DNA from: Flavobacteriia bacterium | Lineage (GTDB): Bacteria > Bacteroidota > Bacteroidia > Flavobacteriales_D > Crocinitomicaceae | DNA: 13,409 bases | Reading direction: 5' to 3' | Assembly: GCA_009925805.1 (NCBI GenBank) | Contig: RFQF01000043.1 | Span: forward strand, 1-13,409 | In this document: positions 13,238-13,409 of the stretch, piece by piece | Position numbering within the stretch: the stretch's first letter is position 1 | How the letters are laid out: each line of letters opens with the position of its first letter | Program-made: the position numbers and the translations under genes | The notes under the pieces: model-generated | The model's database searches: none | Seen by the model: the letters and a program-made list of their open reading frames with translations, nothing else | What the model was told of the DNA's origin: nothing

Positions 13238-13409
13238 ATGGATAATTTGCTTGAAATAGCCTCTCAGGTTCGCCGCGATATTGTTCGAATGGTGCATGCA
13301 GTTAATTCTGGGCACCCAGGGGGTTCCTTGGGGTGTGCCGATTTTTTCATTTACATGTACTTTAAGCGTTTGAGGTTAGATCCGGCGAATTTTACCATGG
13401 ACGGAATCC
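13238..13409 (+). CDS. Transketolase, N-terminal (thiamine diphosphate-binding) part, 3' truncated by the window edge
   Basis: Only the first 57 codons are present. The sequence MDNLLEIASQVRRDIVRMV followed by HAVNSGHPGGSLGCADFF is the start of a transketolase. His26 in SGHPGG matches the substrate-contacting N-terminal His of the family. The SLGCADFF wording resembles the N-terminal subunit of split bacterial transketolases (about 270-290 residues, with the C-terminal half as a second gene) more than the fused E. coli type. The enzyme moves two-carbon units between sugar phosphates in the non-oxidative pentose phosphate pathway, fed by the glyceraldehyde-3-P pool that gap also uses. Whether it is split cannot be decided from this window. 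Confidence 0.93.
   Translation, partial: MDNLLEIASQVRRDIVRMVHAVNSGHPGGSLGCADFFIYMYFKRLRLDPANFTMDGI

Noticed and set aside
13037..13315. 92-codon - strand open frame spanning the transketolase start and promoter region
   Set aside because: It is antisense to the well-supported transketolase N-terminus and overlaps the small exported protein in another frame, with no recognisable features.
1..13409. A defence island, mobile element or secondary-metabolite cluster
   Set aside because: No transposase, integrase, nuclease/helicase pair, toxin-antitoxin, CRISPR repeat or biosynthetic core gene is visible. The genes are mostly conserved metabolism, repair and envelope functions.

Overview
The window is a compact, mostly housekeeping stretch of a chromosome from a member of the Bacteroidota, most likely of flavobacterial type. 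The evidence for this is threefold. One secreted protein ends in a gliding-motility-type (CHU_C, type IX secretion type B) sorting domain. Starts lack Shine-Dalgarno sequences, and several are preceded by the Bacteroidota -7 element TAnnTTTG. The transketolase at the right edge resembles the N-terminal subunit of a split enzyme. Genus and species cannot be read from the window. No stretch over about 120 bases is gene-free, and I see no tRNA, rRNA, CRISPR array, insertion sequence or integration site.

Left block (1-3022, + strand): the C-terminal part of a biotin-dependent acyl-CoA carboxylase beta subunit, a bifunctional phosphoglucose/phosphomannose isomerase, octanoyltransferase lipB, and a small conserved protein of unknown function. 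They are packed with zero to few bases between them, or with stop/start overlaps, so they look like one transcription unit. A strong hairpin at 3032-3059 separates them from the convergent genes to the right.

Middle block (8090-3079, - strand, read right to left): a large M1 zinc aminopeptidase lipoprotein with a HEAT-like C-terminus, a Bcp/PrxQ peroxiredoxin, recA, and a small lipoprotein with a DUF5011-like domain. An 8-bp perfect inverted repeat sits just upstream of recA, where a -33 box would be, and is a candidate operator.

Right block: pgk (+) and gap (-) encode consecutive steps of glycolysis and are arranged tail to tail with an 8-base overlap of their coding ends. Upstream of gap on the same strand is a two-gene secreted unit. 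It consists of a 120-residue exported protein of unknown function and, 8 bases after it, a large T9SS substrate. The large gene is broken into two reading frames: signal peptide plus CUB-like domain in one, and Ig-like, P-domain and CHU_C in the other. The junction appears to have lost the end of the CUB-like domain, so it is either a genuine mutation or an assembly artefact. At the right edge the N-terminus of a split-type transketolase starts divergently.

Together the window holds sugar-phosphate metabolism (pgi/pmi, pgk, gap, tkt), acyl-CoA and lipoate metabolism, DNA repair and peroxide defence, and envelope or secreted proteins. I do not see a defence island or an obviously new multi-gene system. 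The best leads are the broken T9SS gene and its small partner, the recA palindrome, and the unknown protein coupled to lipB.
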